NCBI RefSeq assembly: GCF_020523825.1
Contig: NZ_JAJALK010000020.1
Span: forward strand, 17,667-81,666
From: Methylobacterium brachiatum
GTDB taxonomy: Bacteria; Pseudomonadota; Alphaproteobacteria; Rhizobiales; Beijerinckiaceae
Length of the DNA stretch: 64,000 bases
Reading direction: 5' to 3'
Part shown: piece by piece, positions 36,390 to 45,469 of the stretch
How positions within the stretch are numbered: the stretch's first letter is position 1
How the letters are laid out: each line of letters starts with the position of its first letter
Notes under the pieces: generated by a model
The model's input: only the letters and a program-made list of their open reading frames with translations
Database searches by the model: none
Told to the model about the DNA's origin: nothing
Made by a program: the position numbers and the translations under genes

Positions 36390-37658
36390 ATGACGTCCAC
36401 GCCCCGTCACGTCCCCGTCGCCATCGTCGGCGGTGGCCAGGCCGGTCTCTCGGTCAGCTATCACCTGAAGCAGCGTGGGATCGATCATCTCGTCTTCGAG
36501 AAGGCATCCGCGGCGCACACGTGGTCGAGCCAGCGCTGGGACACGTTCTGCCTGGTCACGCCGAATTGGCAGTGCGACCTGCCCGGCCATCCCTACGACG
36601 GGCCGGATCCGGACGGGTTCATGAAGAAGGATGAGATCGTCGCGTATCTGAAGAACTTCGTGGCGAAGGTGAACCCGCCGATCCGGGAGGGTGTCGCAGT
36701 CACACGCGTCGAACGGCGCGACGACGGGACCTTCTCGGTCCAGACCTCGGACGGCGACTTCACGGCGAACGAGGTCGTGGTCGCCTCGGGCGGCTATCAC
36801 ACCCCGATCATACCGCGCATGGCCGAGAAATTGCCGGGGTCGGTCACGCAGATTCACTCGAACCAGTATCGCAACCCGGCCCAACTGCCGGAGGGCGAGG
36901 TTCTGGTGGTCGGCTCAGGTCAATCCGGCGCGCAGATCGCTGAAGATCTGCATCTCGCCGGTCGCACAGTGCATCTCGCGGTAGGCGACGCGCCACGCTG
37001 CGCCCGGTTCTACCGCGGCCGCGACGTCGTCACGTGGCTCGCCGATATGGGCTATTACGAGATGACCGTCGACAACCATCCGCTGCGCGACGGCGTCCGC
37101 GACAACACCAACCACTACGTGACCGGGCGCGACGGTGGCCGGGACATCGATCTGCGTCGCTTCGCCAAGGAGGGCATGAAGCTCTACGGTGTCCTGGAAG
37201 ATTTTGAGGATGGCAGCCTACGCTTCCGCGACAATCTCAAGCGCTCACTCGACGGGGCCGACCGCACGTACAACGGCATCAACGCGGCCATCGACAAGTA
37301 CATTGCCGAAAACAACGTCGATGCTCCGGTGCAGGCGCACTACACCCCCGTTTGGGAGCCGGGCGAGCCCATCACCCGTCTTGCCCTCGAAGGCTCCGGC
37401 ATCACCGCGATCGTCTGGTGCATCGGTTTCACGCCGGACTTCCGATGGCTCGACGCGTCCGTGTTCAACGGAGCGGGAAACCCCAAGCACAAGCGTGGCG
37501 TGACGCAGGAGGACGGCGTCTATTTCATCGGTCTGCCCTGGTTGAATACCTGGGGCTCGGGCCGCTTCGGCGCAGTCGGCCGCGATGCCGAGTTCGTCGC
37601 GCAGAGGATCCAGACGCACCTCGGCGCCGAGCGGTTCGCCCTGAAGTTCGCCGTTTAG
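36390..37658 (+). CDS. MSMEG_0569 family flavin-dependent oxidoreductase
   Basis: A 422-residue flavoprotein of the FMO/BVMO-like type. The FAD site PVAIVGGGQAGLSVSYHLKQ is at about residue 10 and the NADPH site EVLVVGSGQSGAQIAEDLHL at about 170. The region between has WQCDLPGHPYDGPDPDGFM. It is the last constant member of Nit1C and may oxidise the cluster's product or the cyano-substrate. A gap of 38 bases separates it from MSMEG_0570. The full eight-gene set is present and intact. Confidence 0.9.
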   Translation: MTSTPRHVPVAIVGGGQAGLSVSYHLKQRGIDHLVFEKASAAHTWSSQRWDTFCLVTPNWQCDLPGHPYDGPDPDGFMKKDEIVAYLKNFVAKVNPPIREGVAVTRVERRDDGTFSVQTSDGDFTANEVVVASGGYHTPIIPRMAEKLPGSVTQIHSNQYRNPAQLPEGEVLVVGSGQSGAQIAEDLHLAGRTVHLAVGDAPRCARFYRGRDVVTWLADMGYYEMTVDNHPLRDGVRDNTNHYVTGRDGGRDIDLRRFAKEGMKLYGVLEDFEDGSLRFRDNLKRSLDGADRTYNGINAAIDKYIAENNVDAPVQAHYTPVWEPGEPITRLALEGSGITAIVWCIGFTPDFRWLDASVFNGAGNPKHKRGVTQEDGVYFIGLPWLNTWGSGRFGAVGRDAEFVAQRIQTHLGAERFALKFAV

Positions 37659-38313
37659 ATGAAGCGCTCCCGAAGCGGCCGCTGGTACGGCACCGATGGC
37701 TGCCTCAGCCGGTGTTTGAGACAGCCTCGCCATCGCGTTATCTCGGGCGCGGGTTGATCAAGCCTCGAAGCCTGATGCCGCGCGGCCGCTCACCTGCGCG
37801 TAGGAGAAGGCCTGCGCAGCTAACCTTCAGGCATCGTGGCGTTGGATTGTCCCTCCAGCATGCTGCCCGCCCCACATGGGATATGCCGAACCTCTGTGTA
37901 GACGGTCTGTTTGAGAACAGGCCGTGGAAAGCGCTGGGACATCGTTCGTGAGAGTTGATTGCTCAAGCGCCCGATAGAGGCACGGCTAAGTCCTAAGCGG
38001 TCGTCCTTGCTGGCATCTTCTCTATGCCTCAGCCGTGCGAGCGAGCGAGCTCCGGCATGCTTCGATCCGGCCGCCGACAAGCGTGCTTTCGCAGCAACAT
38101 GAGCGCACCCCCTCGTATCGCTCGTCATTTTTACAGTAGACTCAAAGTCAAACAATGACACACTTATAGTCGATATGGGAATGCGTACAAATTGATCGCG
38201 TTTCCATACAACTAAGACGCTGAAGTCCAACAAAACAACCGATCGGTATCTGCGCCGGGGCTTTTCGGCGAACGGGAACGCTCGGCCTGCGCCCGGCAAA
38301 AAGGGGATTGAGG
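37659..38313. other. Intergenic region, AT-rich at its right end
   Basis: About 650 bases with no supported gene. A + strand frame (37352-37951) mostly shadows the flavoprotein. Bases 38110-38225 are clearly richer in A and T than the surroundings and contain GTCAAACAATGACACACTTA, which could hold promoter elements for the outer-membrane protein. An AAGCGGCCGCT palindrome at 37674 lies near the left edge. Confidence 0.4.
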
Positions 38314-39285
38314 ATGCTGAACAGGATCACGGCAACGCTCGCGGGCGCTGCGGCCGTCGCGTTGAGCGCGACGGCCGCCTTCGCCCAAGCCACAACGATT
38401 CCGGGCGAGCAAGTCGGCCTCGCCGCCGGCGCGCCGTTGCCCGAGGGCCTCTACGCGGTCGACACCTTCATTTACCGTCGCACGGATCAGCCCTTCTCGC
38501 CCGACACCGCGATCAACGTCCCGTTCCTGCTCTGGTCGACCCCGCTGACACCTTTCGGCGGCCGCATCGAAGCGCTCGTCGCTCAGCCCACCGTTTTCGC
38601 CTTCACCCGCAACGGCGCCGGCCAGCGAAACAAGGATATCTCGATCAACGTCGGCACCCTCCTTGCCGGCATCTGGGCGTTCGACCTCGGCAACAATTTC
38701 GGCGTCAGTTTCCTGGGCGGCGTTCACTTGAACGACCTCGATGCCGGTCGCGGCTCGCTCGGGACCGGTTTGGCTGGAACGCCGGTGCTGCCGCAATTCT
38801 CTTCGAACACGTACAGGTTCGGCGTCGCCGGCAGCTACACCGGCGACGGCTGGAACATCACCGCCAACCTGACCGGCAACGTCTACGACACGCCCGGCCG
38901 CTTCGGCGGTCCCGTCGGTGCAGCGATCGGCCCAATCCGCCTCTCGGATGCAATCCTGCTGGATCTGACCGCCACGAAGAAGTTCGGCAACTTCGAGATC
39001 GGCCCGGTCGCCTACGGTGTCTACAACTTCGACACCAGCCAGTTCAGCGCCGCGAACGGCAATCGCGGCCGCTTCGCCGTCGGTGGCCTCATCGGTTACG
39101 ATTTCAAGGCCTTCACCGTTCAGGCGTATGTGGCACGCGACGTGGTCACCGGTGCCCAGTACACGAACGCGCTCGGCCGGACCCGAGACAATTATTCGAC
39201 CGACGGCTTCGTCCGCTTCGTCGTCCCGCTCTACACCCCGCCGGCGCCGGCTGCGGTGGTAGCCCCGCTGATCCGCAAGGGCTGA
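38314..39285 (+). CDS. Outer-membrane beta-barrel protein (phenol MetA-deg/transporter family)
   Basis: A 323-residue exported protein. Signal peptide with LAGAAAVALSATAAFAQA at residues 9-26, followed by alternating, aromatic-ended beta strands such as GNNFGVSFLGGVHLNDLDAG and FEIGPVAYGVYNFDTSQFSA, and a C-terminal FVRFVVPLYTPP. It resembles the 'transporter' proteins of the meta-pathway phenol family, often found beside catabolic or nitrile genes. ATG at 38314 chosen over TTG at 38308; GGGGA lies just upstream. It may be a pore for Nit1C substrates, but the 650-base gap leaves this open. Confidence 0.75.
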   Translation: MLNRITATLAGAAAVALSATAAFAQATTIPGEQVGLAAGAPLPEGLYAVDTFIYRRTDQPFSPDTAINVPFLLWSTPLTPFGGRIEALVAQPTVFAFTRNGAGQRNKDISINVGTLLAGIWAFDLGNNFGVSFLGGVHLNDLDAGRGSLGTGLAGTPVLPQFSSNTYRFGVAGSYTGDGWNITANLTGNVYDTPGRFGGPVGAAIGPIRLSDAILLDLTATKKFGNFEIGPVAYGVYNFDTSQFSAANGNRGRFAVGGLIGYDFKAFTVQAYVARDVVTGAQYTNALGRTRDNYSTDGFVRFVVPLYTPPAPAAVVAPLIRKG

Positions 39286-39892
39286 CGCCAAGCGCTCATC
39301 CACCACGATCCGCACGCGGCCGTGGTGCACACGGAATCGAAGTGGAAATCCTTCCCAAGGTCCACGCTTCGATAGGGGCCGAGCGGCCCGGTCTCAACAG
39401 CTAAGCCCGCTCGGCCCCGCTGGCACACGGGGATGGTACAAAGTTGCCGAAACGACCGTCGTGACAGAGGCTGTGGCCCTGTACCAAATAGGCTGGATTC
39501 ATCGATTATTTTTGGCCGCAAGTACTTGGACGGCCAACACTCGCTTTGCTTGGAAGTTTGTCCGATACTAGCTATACCGATATCGGCCAAGCCCGGTCTA
39601 CCGCTCGGCTCTTATAGTTGCCGTATTGCCCCTCTCTGCGCGACCGGGAGCAAATAACGGGTCTGCATGTTCGACAACGGCCACATCATCCGCGAGGGAC
39701 AGGTTTCGACTCTACGAATGGATCCAACCCCTATGAGAGAGTTCATGGGGCCAGTATCCCAAGATGCTCGCCACCAAGCCGCATTTTTCCGCGAGGTCTT
39801 CATATCTGCAGGCGTGCCAGTAAAACTCAGCCGGCGCGCACAGATCCTGCAAGTCCGACAGCCCAGATCACTGTCAAATTCGCATCGCCGGA
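39286..39892. other. Intergenic region with a 12-base-pair hairpin
   Basis: No credible gene was seen in these 600 bases. GGGGCCGAGCGG (39375-39386) pairs exactly with CCGCTCGGCCCC (39407-39418) around a 20-base loop, a likely stop or processing site after the outer-membrane protein. ACCACG (39302) and CGTGGT (39321) form another small stem. The rest is comparatively AT-rich. Confidence 0.45.
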
Positions 39893-40798
39893 TCAGGATT
39901 GCCCGCAGAGCCTGTAATTTTTCGGTGTGAGGCCCGTCACCCGGCGAAACGCTGTCGCTAGATGGCTCTGGCTTGAGAAGCCCGTATCCAGCGCGATCGA
40001 GGTGACGGTGAGATCGGTCGAGAGGAGCAGGTTTTTGGCCCGCTCCACCCGGCGTGACAGCACGTATTGATGGACCGTCGTGCCCCATTGCCGGAGACAG
40101 GAGCGGGACAAGGAGCGTGCGGATACGCCGACCTCGCCCGCGATGGCCTCGAGGGACAGATCGTCGGCAAGGCGGTCCTCGATCAGGTCGCGGACGCGCC
40201 TCATCTCGCCGCAATCGAGCACCTGCCTGTCTGGGCCCCGCCGCGATGAGCGGCCGTTGGCTGTGTAGATCCGAACGAGTCGCACAACCATGGCGTGGAC
40301 CAACTCGTCGACGTAGAGCGCCGACGAGGGATCCGGCTCCTCCCGCATGATCTCCAGGATAGCCAGCGCCAACTGCTCCAAGAGCGGGTCGGACGTCCCG
40401 AGCGGAACGTCGAGTTCGACGCGTGGGGCGGTCGCGCTGCACATCTGGCGCGCGGTCTCGTCGATCAATCCCTGGCGGAGATGCATCGCCAGCATCTCTG
40501 AGCGCCCCCGTCTCTGCCATTCGCTCTCGTCATGGGCCGGGATCAGGTGGAACTGGCGGGGACGCAGCGTGTGCGTTTCGGTCATGCCGCCGCGCCCGAT
40601 GCGCCGGCGGATCTGGGCGGGACGATTGACGCAGTAGCCGAGGCAGGGGTTGCCGACCGGGTCGAGTGTCCCCGTCCAGGGCTCTACGGCGACGTGCTGC
40701 GCGTGGATGTCCCGCCAGCCCCGCCCCGTGCTGCGGGCCAATGCAATGTTCTTCGGCCAGGAGCCGATGTCACGCGTCTGCATCGTCGTGACCGTCAT
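39893..40798 (-). CDS. AraC family transcriptional regulator
   Basis: A 301-residue regulator. The C-terminal double helix-turn-helix (about residues 200-298) reads DLSLEAIAGEVGVSARSLSR, then NLLLSTDLTVTSIALDTGFS, then SQSHLATAFRRVTGLTPKNY. The N-terminal half is a cupin-like sensor with RPRQFHLIPAHDESEW. It is divergent from the Old Yellow Enzyme gene 256 bases away and is the likely regulator of that gene and the ActP-type symporter. Confidence 0.85.
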   Translation of the reverse strand: MTVTTMQTRDIGSWPKNIALARSTGRGWRDIHAQHVAVEPWTGTLDPVGNPCLGYCVNRPAQIRRRIGRGGMTETHTLRPRQFHLIPAHDESEWQRRGRSEMLAMHLRQGLIDETARQMCSATAPRVELDVPLGTSDPLLEQLALAILEIMREEPDPSSALYVDELVHAMVVRLVRIYTANGRSSRRGPDRQVLDCGEMRRVRDLIEDRLADDLSLEAIAGEVGVSARSLSRSCLRQWGTTVHQYVLSRRVERAKNLLLSTDLTVTSIALDTGFSSQSHLATAFRRVTGLTPKNYRLCGQS

Positions 40799-41054
40799 GG
40801 CCTCAATCTCACTGATACGCCCCGCCGGCGCATCCTCGCCTCACGATGTCCGGAATCTGTTCGAACCCGGCATGAATTTGGAAGAACGCCCTCAGAGGCT
40901 AAGCGCAGTCTAGTGCTCGAACAAGTCATCGACCGAGAAGATCCAGGCATCTAGCTGCCTGTTCATCGGCAGTATTGGCTTATTTTTCGAGCAGATCGCT
41001 CGCTTCTCCGGCAGGATGCTTGGCCGGACGGGGCGGGCGGGGAGACCAAGCCCG

Positions 41055-42218
41055 ATGTCCTCACTGTTCAGCGAACTCCGGGTTCGCGACGTCACGCTGC
41101 GCAATCGCATCGCGGTCTCGCCAATGACCCAGTTCTCGTCGCCGGACGGACTCGTGAACGACTGGCACCTGGCGCATCTGGGCTCGAAGGCGGCAGGGGG
41201 CGCTGCCCTCGTCGTGGTGGAGCAGGCGGCCGTCTCGCCGGAGGGCCGCATGTCCACCCAGTGCGCCGGTATCTGGAACGACGCGCAGGGCGAGGCCCTG
41301 GCGCGCATCGCCCGCTTCGTGGCGTCCGTCGGGGCGGTCCCTGGCATCCAGCTCGGCCACACCGGCCGCCGGGGCTGCGTCGAGCCTCCGTGGAAGGGCG
41401 GCGGCCATCTGCCGGACGACCATCCCGACGCGTGGGAGATGATCGGCCCCTCCGCCGACGCCTTCGGCGGAGCCATGCCGCGGGTCCCGCGCGCCATGAC
41501 GCACGACGATATCGCGACGGTGACGCGCCAATACGCCGAGGCTGCGCGCCGCGCGCGGGAGGCCGGTTTCCAGTGGCTGGAGATCCACTGCGCACACGGC
41601 TTCCTGCTGTCGAGCTTCTTCTCGCCCCTGGCCAACCGGCGCACCGACGCATACGGCGGCGACTTCGCCGGGCGCAGCCGGTTGCTCATCGAGGTCTTCG
41701 AGGCGGTACGCTCGGAATGGCCCGAGCGGCTGCCGCTCTCCATGCGGTTCGGCGTGACGGAGTTCGCGCCCGGCGGCCAGACCATCGACGAGTCGGTCGA
41801 ATTGGCCCGGCTGCTCGCCCCTCGGGGCCTCGACCTCGTAGACGTTTCCTTCGGCGGCAACTCGGGCCGCGCCCAGACGCCGTGGGACGAGGAGGGGTTC
41901 ATGGTCCCGGCTGCGCAACGCATCCGGGAGGAGGCGGGCGTCCTGACCGCTGCGAACTGGAACCTCGCCGATCCCGTCTTCGCTGAGGCGATCGTCAAGG
42001 AAGGTCAGGTCGACCTCGTCATGCTCGGCCGGCCGATGCTCGCCAACCCCCATTGGCCCGTCTACGCGGCGATGGTTCTTGGCGAGGCGCGTCCTTACGA
42101 CATGCTGCCGGTCCAGTTCAGCACGTGGCTCAACAAGTATCAGCGTAGCCGCGTCAACAACGGCTTCGGCCGCGTGGTCGCCGACGCTCCGGGCGATGCG
42201 CCGAAAGCTGCCGAGTAA
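41055..42218 (+). CDS. NADH:flavin oxidoreductase (Old Yellow Enzyme, YqjM-like)
   Basis: A 387-residue FMN enzyme. LFSELRVRDVTLRNRIAVSP and MTQFSSPDGLVNDWHLAHLG begin the barrel, GIQLGHTGRRG follows, and the family motif EIHCAHGFLLSSFFSPLANR with RTDAYGGDFAGR is at about residue 176. The C-terminus has VDLVMLGRPMLANPHWP. Enzymes of this class reduce activated C=C bonds of enones, maleimides or nitro compounds using NAD(P)H. It is followed by the DUF485-ActP pair in the same direction. An alternative start slightly upstream is less likely. Confidence 0.9.
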   Translation: MSSLFSELRVRDVTLRNRIAVSPMTQFSSPDGLVNDWHLAHLGSKAAGGAALVVVEQAAVSPEGRMSTQCAGIWNDAQGEALARIARFVASVGAVPGIQLGHTGRRGCVEPPWKGGGHLPDDHPDAWEMIGPSADAFGGAMPRVPRAMTHDDIATVTRQYAEAARRAREAGFQWLEIHCAHGFLLSSFFSPLANRRTDAYGGDFAGRSRLLIEVFEAVRSEWPERLPLSMRFGVTEFAPGGQTIDESVELARLLAPRGLDLVDVSFGGNSGRAQTPWDEEGFMVPAAQRIREEAGVLTAANWNLADPVFAEAIVKEGQVDLVMLGRPMLANPHWPVYAAMVLGEARPYDMLPVQFSTWLNKYQRSRVNNGFGRVVADAPGDAPKAAE

Positions 42219-42269
42219 TCCTCGATCTCACCCCTGTTTGTCCCACTGCTCTGAGCCGGAGTGCGACTG

Positions 42270-42533
42270 ATGCCTGTCCAACGAACACCGACCGCGGCGC
42301 CGAACAACGACCTGCCGCAAGCCCGCCTCGGCTGGATCATGGCCGCCATCCAGACGCTGATCTACGGCAGCTTCGTCGGCACCTTCATCGTCTCGCCCGC
42401 CACTATGACGCGGCCGATCGCACCCGGGATGGCCGTGACGGTCGGCACCGTCGGCGGTCTCCTCGCCATCCTGTCCACCATGATCCTGACGGGGCTCTAC
42501 GTCCTGCTCGCCAACCGTCTCACCGCGCGCTGA
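42270..42533 (+). CDS. DUF485-type small membrane protein
   Basis: An 87-residue protein with two membrane segments (about residues 22-46 and 56-80). Small DUF485 or YjcH-like proteins precede actP in many bacteria and are thought to assist or accompany the symporter. It ends 13 bases before the symporter gene. The sequence fit to DUF485 is modest; position is the stronger argument. Confidence 0.6.
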   Translation: MPVQRTPTAAPNNDLPQARLGWIMAAIQTLIYGSFVGTFIVSPATMTRPIAPGMAVTVGTVGGLLAILSTMILTGLYVLLANRLTAR

Positions 42534-42546
42534 GGAGGCAGACACC

Positions 42547-44130
42547 ATGCGAAGGTCCATTCTTGCCGTCTCACTTATCCTAGGCGCCATTGCCCCGGCG
42601 CTCGCTGCCGAAAGCGGCGGCCTCAACCCCGCAGCAATCGGAATGTTCGTCGGCATTGTTCTCGTAACGTTGGGCATCACCTACTGGGCGGCGCGGCGCG
42701 CCCATTCGGCCGACCAGTTCTATGCCGCGGGCGGTCAAATCTCCGGCTTCCAGAACGGCATCGCCCTGGCCGGCGACATGATCTCGGCCGGCGCGCTCCT
42801 CGGGCTTGCCGGTCTGATCTGCTCCTCCGGCTTCGACGGCCTGATCTTCGCCGTCGGCTATGCGACCGGCCTGCCCTTCGTCGTCTTCCTGGTGGCCGAG
42901 CGGCTGCGGAAGCTCGGGCGCTACACGGTGGCCGATGTCCTGGCGACGCGCTTGTCGGAGACACCGATCCGCATCTTCACCGCGATCGCGACCCTCATCA
43001 TCGTAATGTTTTACCTCATCGCCCAGATGGTCGGGGCGGGCCAGTTGATCCGGCTGCTGTTCGGGCTCGATTATCTCTATGCGCAGATCCTCGTGGGCGC
43101 GTTGATGATCTGCTACGTGATGTTCGGCGGCATGGTGGCGACGACCTGGGTTCAGATCGTCAAGGCGGCGCTGCTGCTCACGGCTGGCATCGCGATCTCG
43201 CTGCTCGTCCTGGCCAAGTTCGGCTTCGACTATAATACCCTCGTCGCCCGGGCCATCGCAGTGCACCCAAGGCACGCTGCGATCATGATGCCGCAAGTCT
43301 ATTCGGGGAGCGTCTGGCAATCGGTCTCACTCGGCATGACACTGATGCTTGGGGCGGCGGGCCTCCCGCACGTCCTGATGCGCTTCTTCACCGTCCCGGA
43401 CACCCGTGCGGCCAGGGTGTCGGTCTTCTGGGCCGTGATGTGCCAGAGTGGTTTCTTCGCGCTCATCTTCATAATCGGGTTCGGAGCGCTGGCCATCATC
43501 GGCGGAGATCCGGCCTATCTCGACGCCAAGGGCGCTATCCGCGGTGGTGGCAACATGGCCACCGTTCATCTATCCCACGCGCTGGGCGGCGACACGCTCA
43601 TGGGCCTCGTCTCCGCCGTGGCCTTCGCCACGATTCTGGCGGTGGTCGCGGGGCTGACGCTGACGGGCGCCTCGGCGGTCTCGCACGACCTCTACGCCCG
43701 CATCATTGGCCGGGGCCGGGCGACGGAGCGCAGCGAGATCCGGGCCTCGCGGCTCGCCACCGTCGGCCTCGGCATTCTGTCGGTGCTGCTCGGCATCGCC
43801 TTTCAGACCCAGAACGTCGCCTACATGATCAGCCTCGCCTATGCGGTGAGCTGCAGCTCGACCCTGCCGCTTCTGATCCTGGCGCTGTACTGGGGCGGGC
43901 TGACGACCCGGGGGGCGATCGCCGGCGGCGTGATCGGCCTCGTCGGCGCCGTCGCCCTCACAGTCCTCGGGCCACCGGTCTGGGTGAAGGTGCTCGGTAA
44001 CGCCGCTCCGATCTTCCCGCTCGATCCCCCGACCATCGTCACGATGCCGCTGGCGTTCCTCACGGCCTTTGTGGTCTCGGTCATGGATAGGAGGCCGGCA
44101 TCGGCGTCGGCCATATCCCCCGCGGTCTGA
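42547..44130 (+). CDS. actP: Cation/acetate symporter-like (SSS family)
   Basis: A 527-residue sodium:solute symporter. A signal-like N-terminus (LAVSLILGAIAPALAAESGG) is followed by about 13 membrane segments. ITYWAARRAHSADQFYAAGG, IALAGDMISAGALLGLAGLI and GLPHVLMRFFTVPDTRAARV are ActP markers. It imports short carboxylates such as acetate or glycolate. Lying behind an Old Yellow Enzyme and AraC regulator, the true substrate may be an unsaturated acid; the symbol indicates the family rather than proven acetate transport. Confidence 0.85.
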   Translation: MRRSILAVSLILGAIAPALAAESGGLNPAAIGMFVGIVLVTLGITYWAARRAHSADQFYAAGGQISGFQNGIALAGDMISAGALLGLAGLICSSGFDGLIFAVGYATGLPFVVFLVAERLRKLGRYTVADVLATRLSETPIRIFTAIATLIIVMFYLIAQMVGAGQLIRLLFGLDYLYAQILVGALMICYVMFGGMVATTWVQIVKAALLLTAGIAISLLVLAKFGFDYNTLVARAIAVHPRHAAIMMPQVYSGSVWQSVSLGMTLMLGAAGLPHVLMRFFTVPDTRAARVSVFWAVMCQSGFFALIFIIGFGALAIIGGDPAYLDAKGAIRGGGNMATVHLSHALGGDTLMGLVSAVAFATILAVVAGLTLTGASAVSHDLYARIIGRGRATERSEIRASRLATVGLGILSVLLGIAFQTQNVAYMISLAYAVSCSSTLPLLILALYWGGLTTRGAIAGGVIGLVGAVALTVLGPPVWVKVLGNAAPIFPLDPPTIVTMPLAFLTAFVVSVMDRRPASASAISPAV

Positions 44131-44439
44131 TACAGATCTTGCACGGCCTCGCGTTCTCGACTGATGCGAGGCCACGTCAGACGCCCGCGATCTGTAACCA
44201 AAGCTGTAATTCGTTCGTGTGCCCTTGAGGGAGCTGGGTACTTCCGCTTCGCCGGCGCGAATCTCCCAAAGCGGAACTTCAGTTATCGGCCATGTGCCGT
44301 CGGCACCTGCGTCCCTCAGGACGTGTCAGATGGGTGGATATCTGCCGGTCTGCTTCCGAGCGGCCGAAGCATCAGAGCGGACGTCGAGGTCCCGCCTGCT
44401 CCCAACGCTTGGCAGGCATTGGCAGCGTCCGCTCGAAGG
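44131..44439. other. Intergenic region with an AAGCGG-type inverted repeat
   Basis: TTCCGCTT (44242-44249) and AAGCGGAA (44269-44276) are inverted around 19 bases, and AGTTATCGGCC follows, echoing the hairpins at 15179, 16287 and 28687. It lies between the convergent symporter and AraC genes. No gene is supported. Confidence 0.45.
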
Positions 44440-45336
44440 CTATGCAGCAAACCCGATTTGTACCCGCGCTTGACGAATTTCGCGCGCGGGCGATTGACCA
44501 AACATCCGCCCATACTCACGGGTGAACTGCGGCACGCTCTCGTAGCCCACCGCATAGGCGGCGCGGCCTGCGCCGAACCCTTCCGCTAGCATCAGCCGCC
44601 GGGCCTCGATCAAGCGTAGCTGCTTCTGGAACTGGATCGGCGAGAGCGAGGTCACGCCCCGGAAGTGCAGGTGAAACGACGATGGGCTCATACCGGCCAC
44701 CGCCGCCAGCCGCGCGATGGACAGCGGCTGGGCGTACTCCGTCCGTAGCACGGCCACCGCGCGGGCGACGTGCTCGGCATGGCCGCCGGGCCAGCCCAGC
44801 GCGCGCATGGCTGGTCCGTGCCGGCCCAGCATTAGCCAGTAGTGCAACTCCCGCACAAGCTGCGCCTGTAGCACGCCGATGGATGCGGGACGATCGAGCA
44901 AGCGCATGAGGCGCAAGGCCGTGTCGGCCGCTTCCGTCTCCGTAGGATCGACGGCGACGGAATGGACCGGCCCCGGTGGCGGGGTTCCGTCCACCTGCGC
45001 TAGCAGCTCGGCTAGCACGGCGCTATCGAGTTCGAGCACCAGGGAAAGGTAAGGCCGCTCCGCACTGGCTTCCGTGATTTGACTGACCGTTGGCACGTCC
45101 GCCGTGATCAGCAGTGAGGCTCCCCCGCTGAACGTGAACGCCTGGTTGCCTGTCGTGACGTGCTTGCTGCCTTGCAGGACGAGGCAGACCAACGGCCGGT
45201 TGATCGCGTGAACCAGGCCGCTCGGGGCGGCAGCCCGTACCAGGGTCAAACCGGGGATGGCGGTAGCGGTCAGTTCGCCCGCGCCTGGATAGGCGCTGGT
45301 GAAGCGGTCAACAGCCTCGCGCAGGGCTTCGCTCAT
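44440..45336 (-). CDS. AraC family regulator (AraC-type cupin N-terminus)
   Basis: A 298-residue regulator. The N-terminal sensor has INRPLVCLVLQGSKHVTTGN, a phrase typical of the YqhC/AraC_N group. The C-terminal helix-turn-helix pair has PLSIARLAAVAGMSPSSFHL and RAAYAVGYESVPQFTREYGR. Relatives such as YqhC sense aldehydes and induce a neighbouring oxidoreductase. It is divergent from an SDR gene 133 bases away, which fits. Confidence 0.87.
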   Translation of the reverse strand: MSEALREAVDRFTSAYPGAGELTATAIPGLTLVRAAAPSGLVHAINRPLVCLVLQGSKHVTTGNQAFTFSGGASLLITADVPTVSQITEASAERPYLSLVLELDSAVLAELLAQVDGTPPPGPVHSVAVDPTETEAADTALRLMRLLDRPASIGVLQAQLVRELHYWLMLGRHGPAMRALGWPGGHAEHVARAVAVLRTEYAQPLSIARLAAVAGMSPSSFHLHFRGVTSLSPIQFQKQLRLIEARRLMLAEGFGAGRAAYAVGYESVPQFTREYGRMFGQSPAREIRQARVQIGFAA

Positions 45337-45469
45337 GCGGCCATCCTAGCTGCACCACCGCCTGCGCACAAAGCCTACAAGAGGATTAGGCAAGAAAGCA
45401 CGAGGTTTCGGCAACGACGATCGGGCCCTCTGGCCGCATCATGGTCGGGCAACAAAGGAGTATCCGACC

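Noticed and set aside
37820..38299. A 159-codon minus-strand frame before the outer-membrane protein gene
   Set aside because: It crosses the AT-rich promoter-like region and has no family resemblance.
39612..40520. A 302-codon minus-strand frame overlapping the AraC gene
   Set aside because: Most of it is the alternative frame of the AraC gene; the rest lacks any domain.
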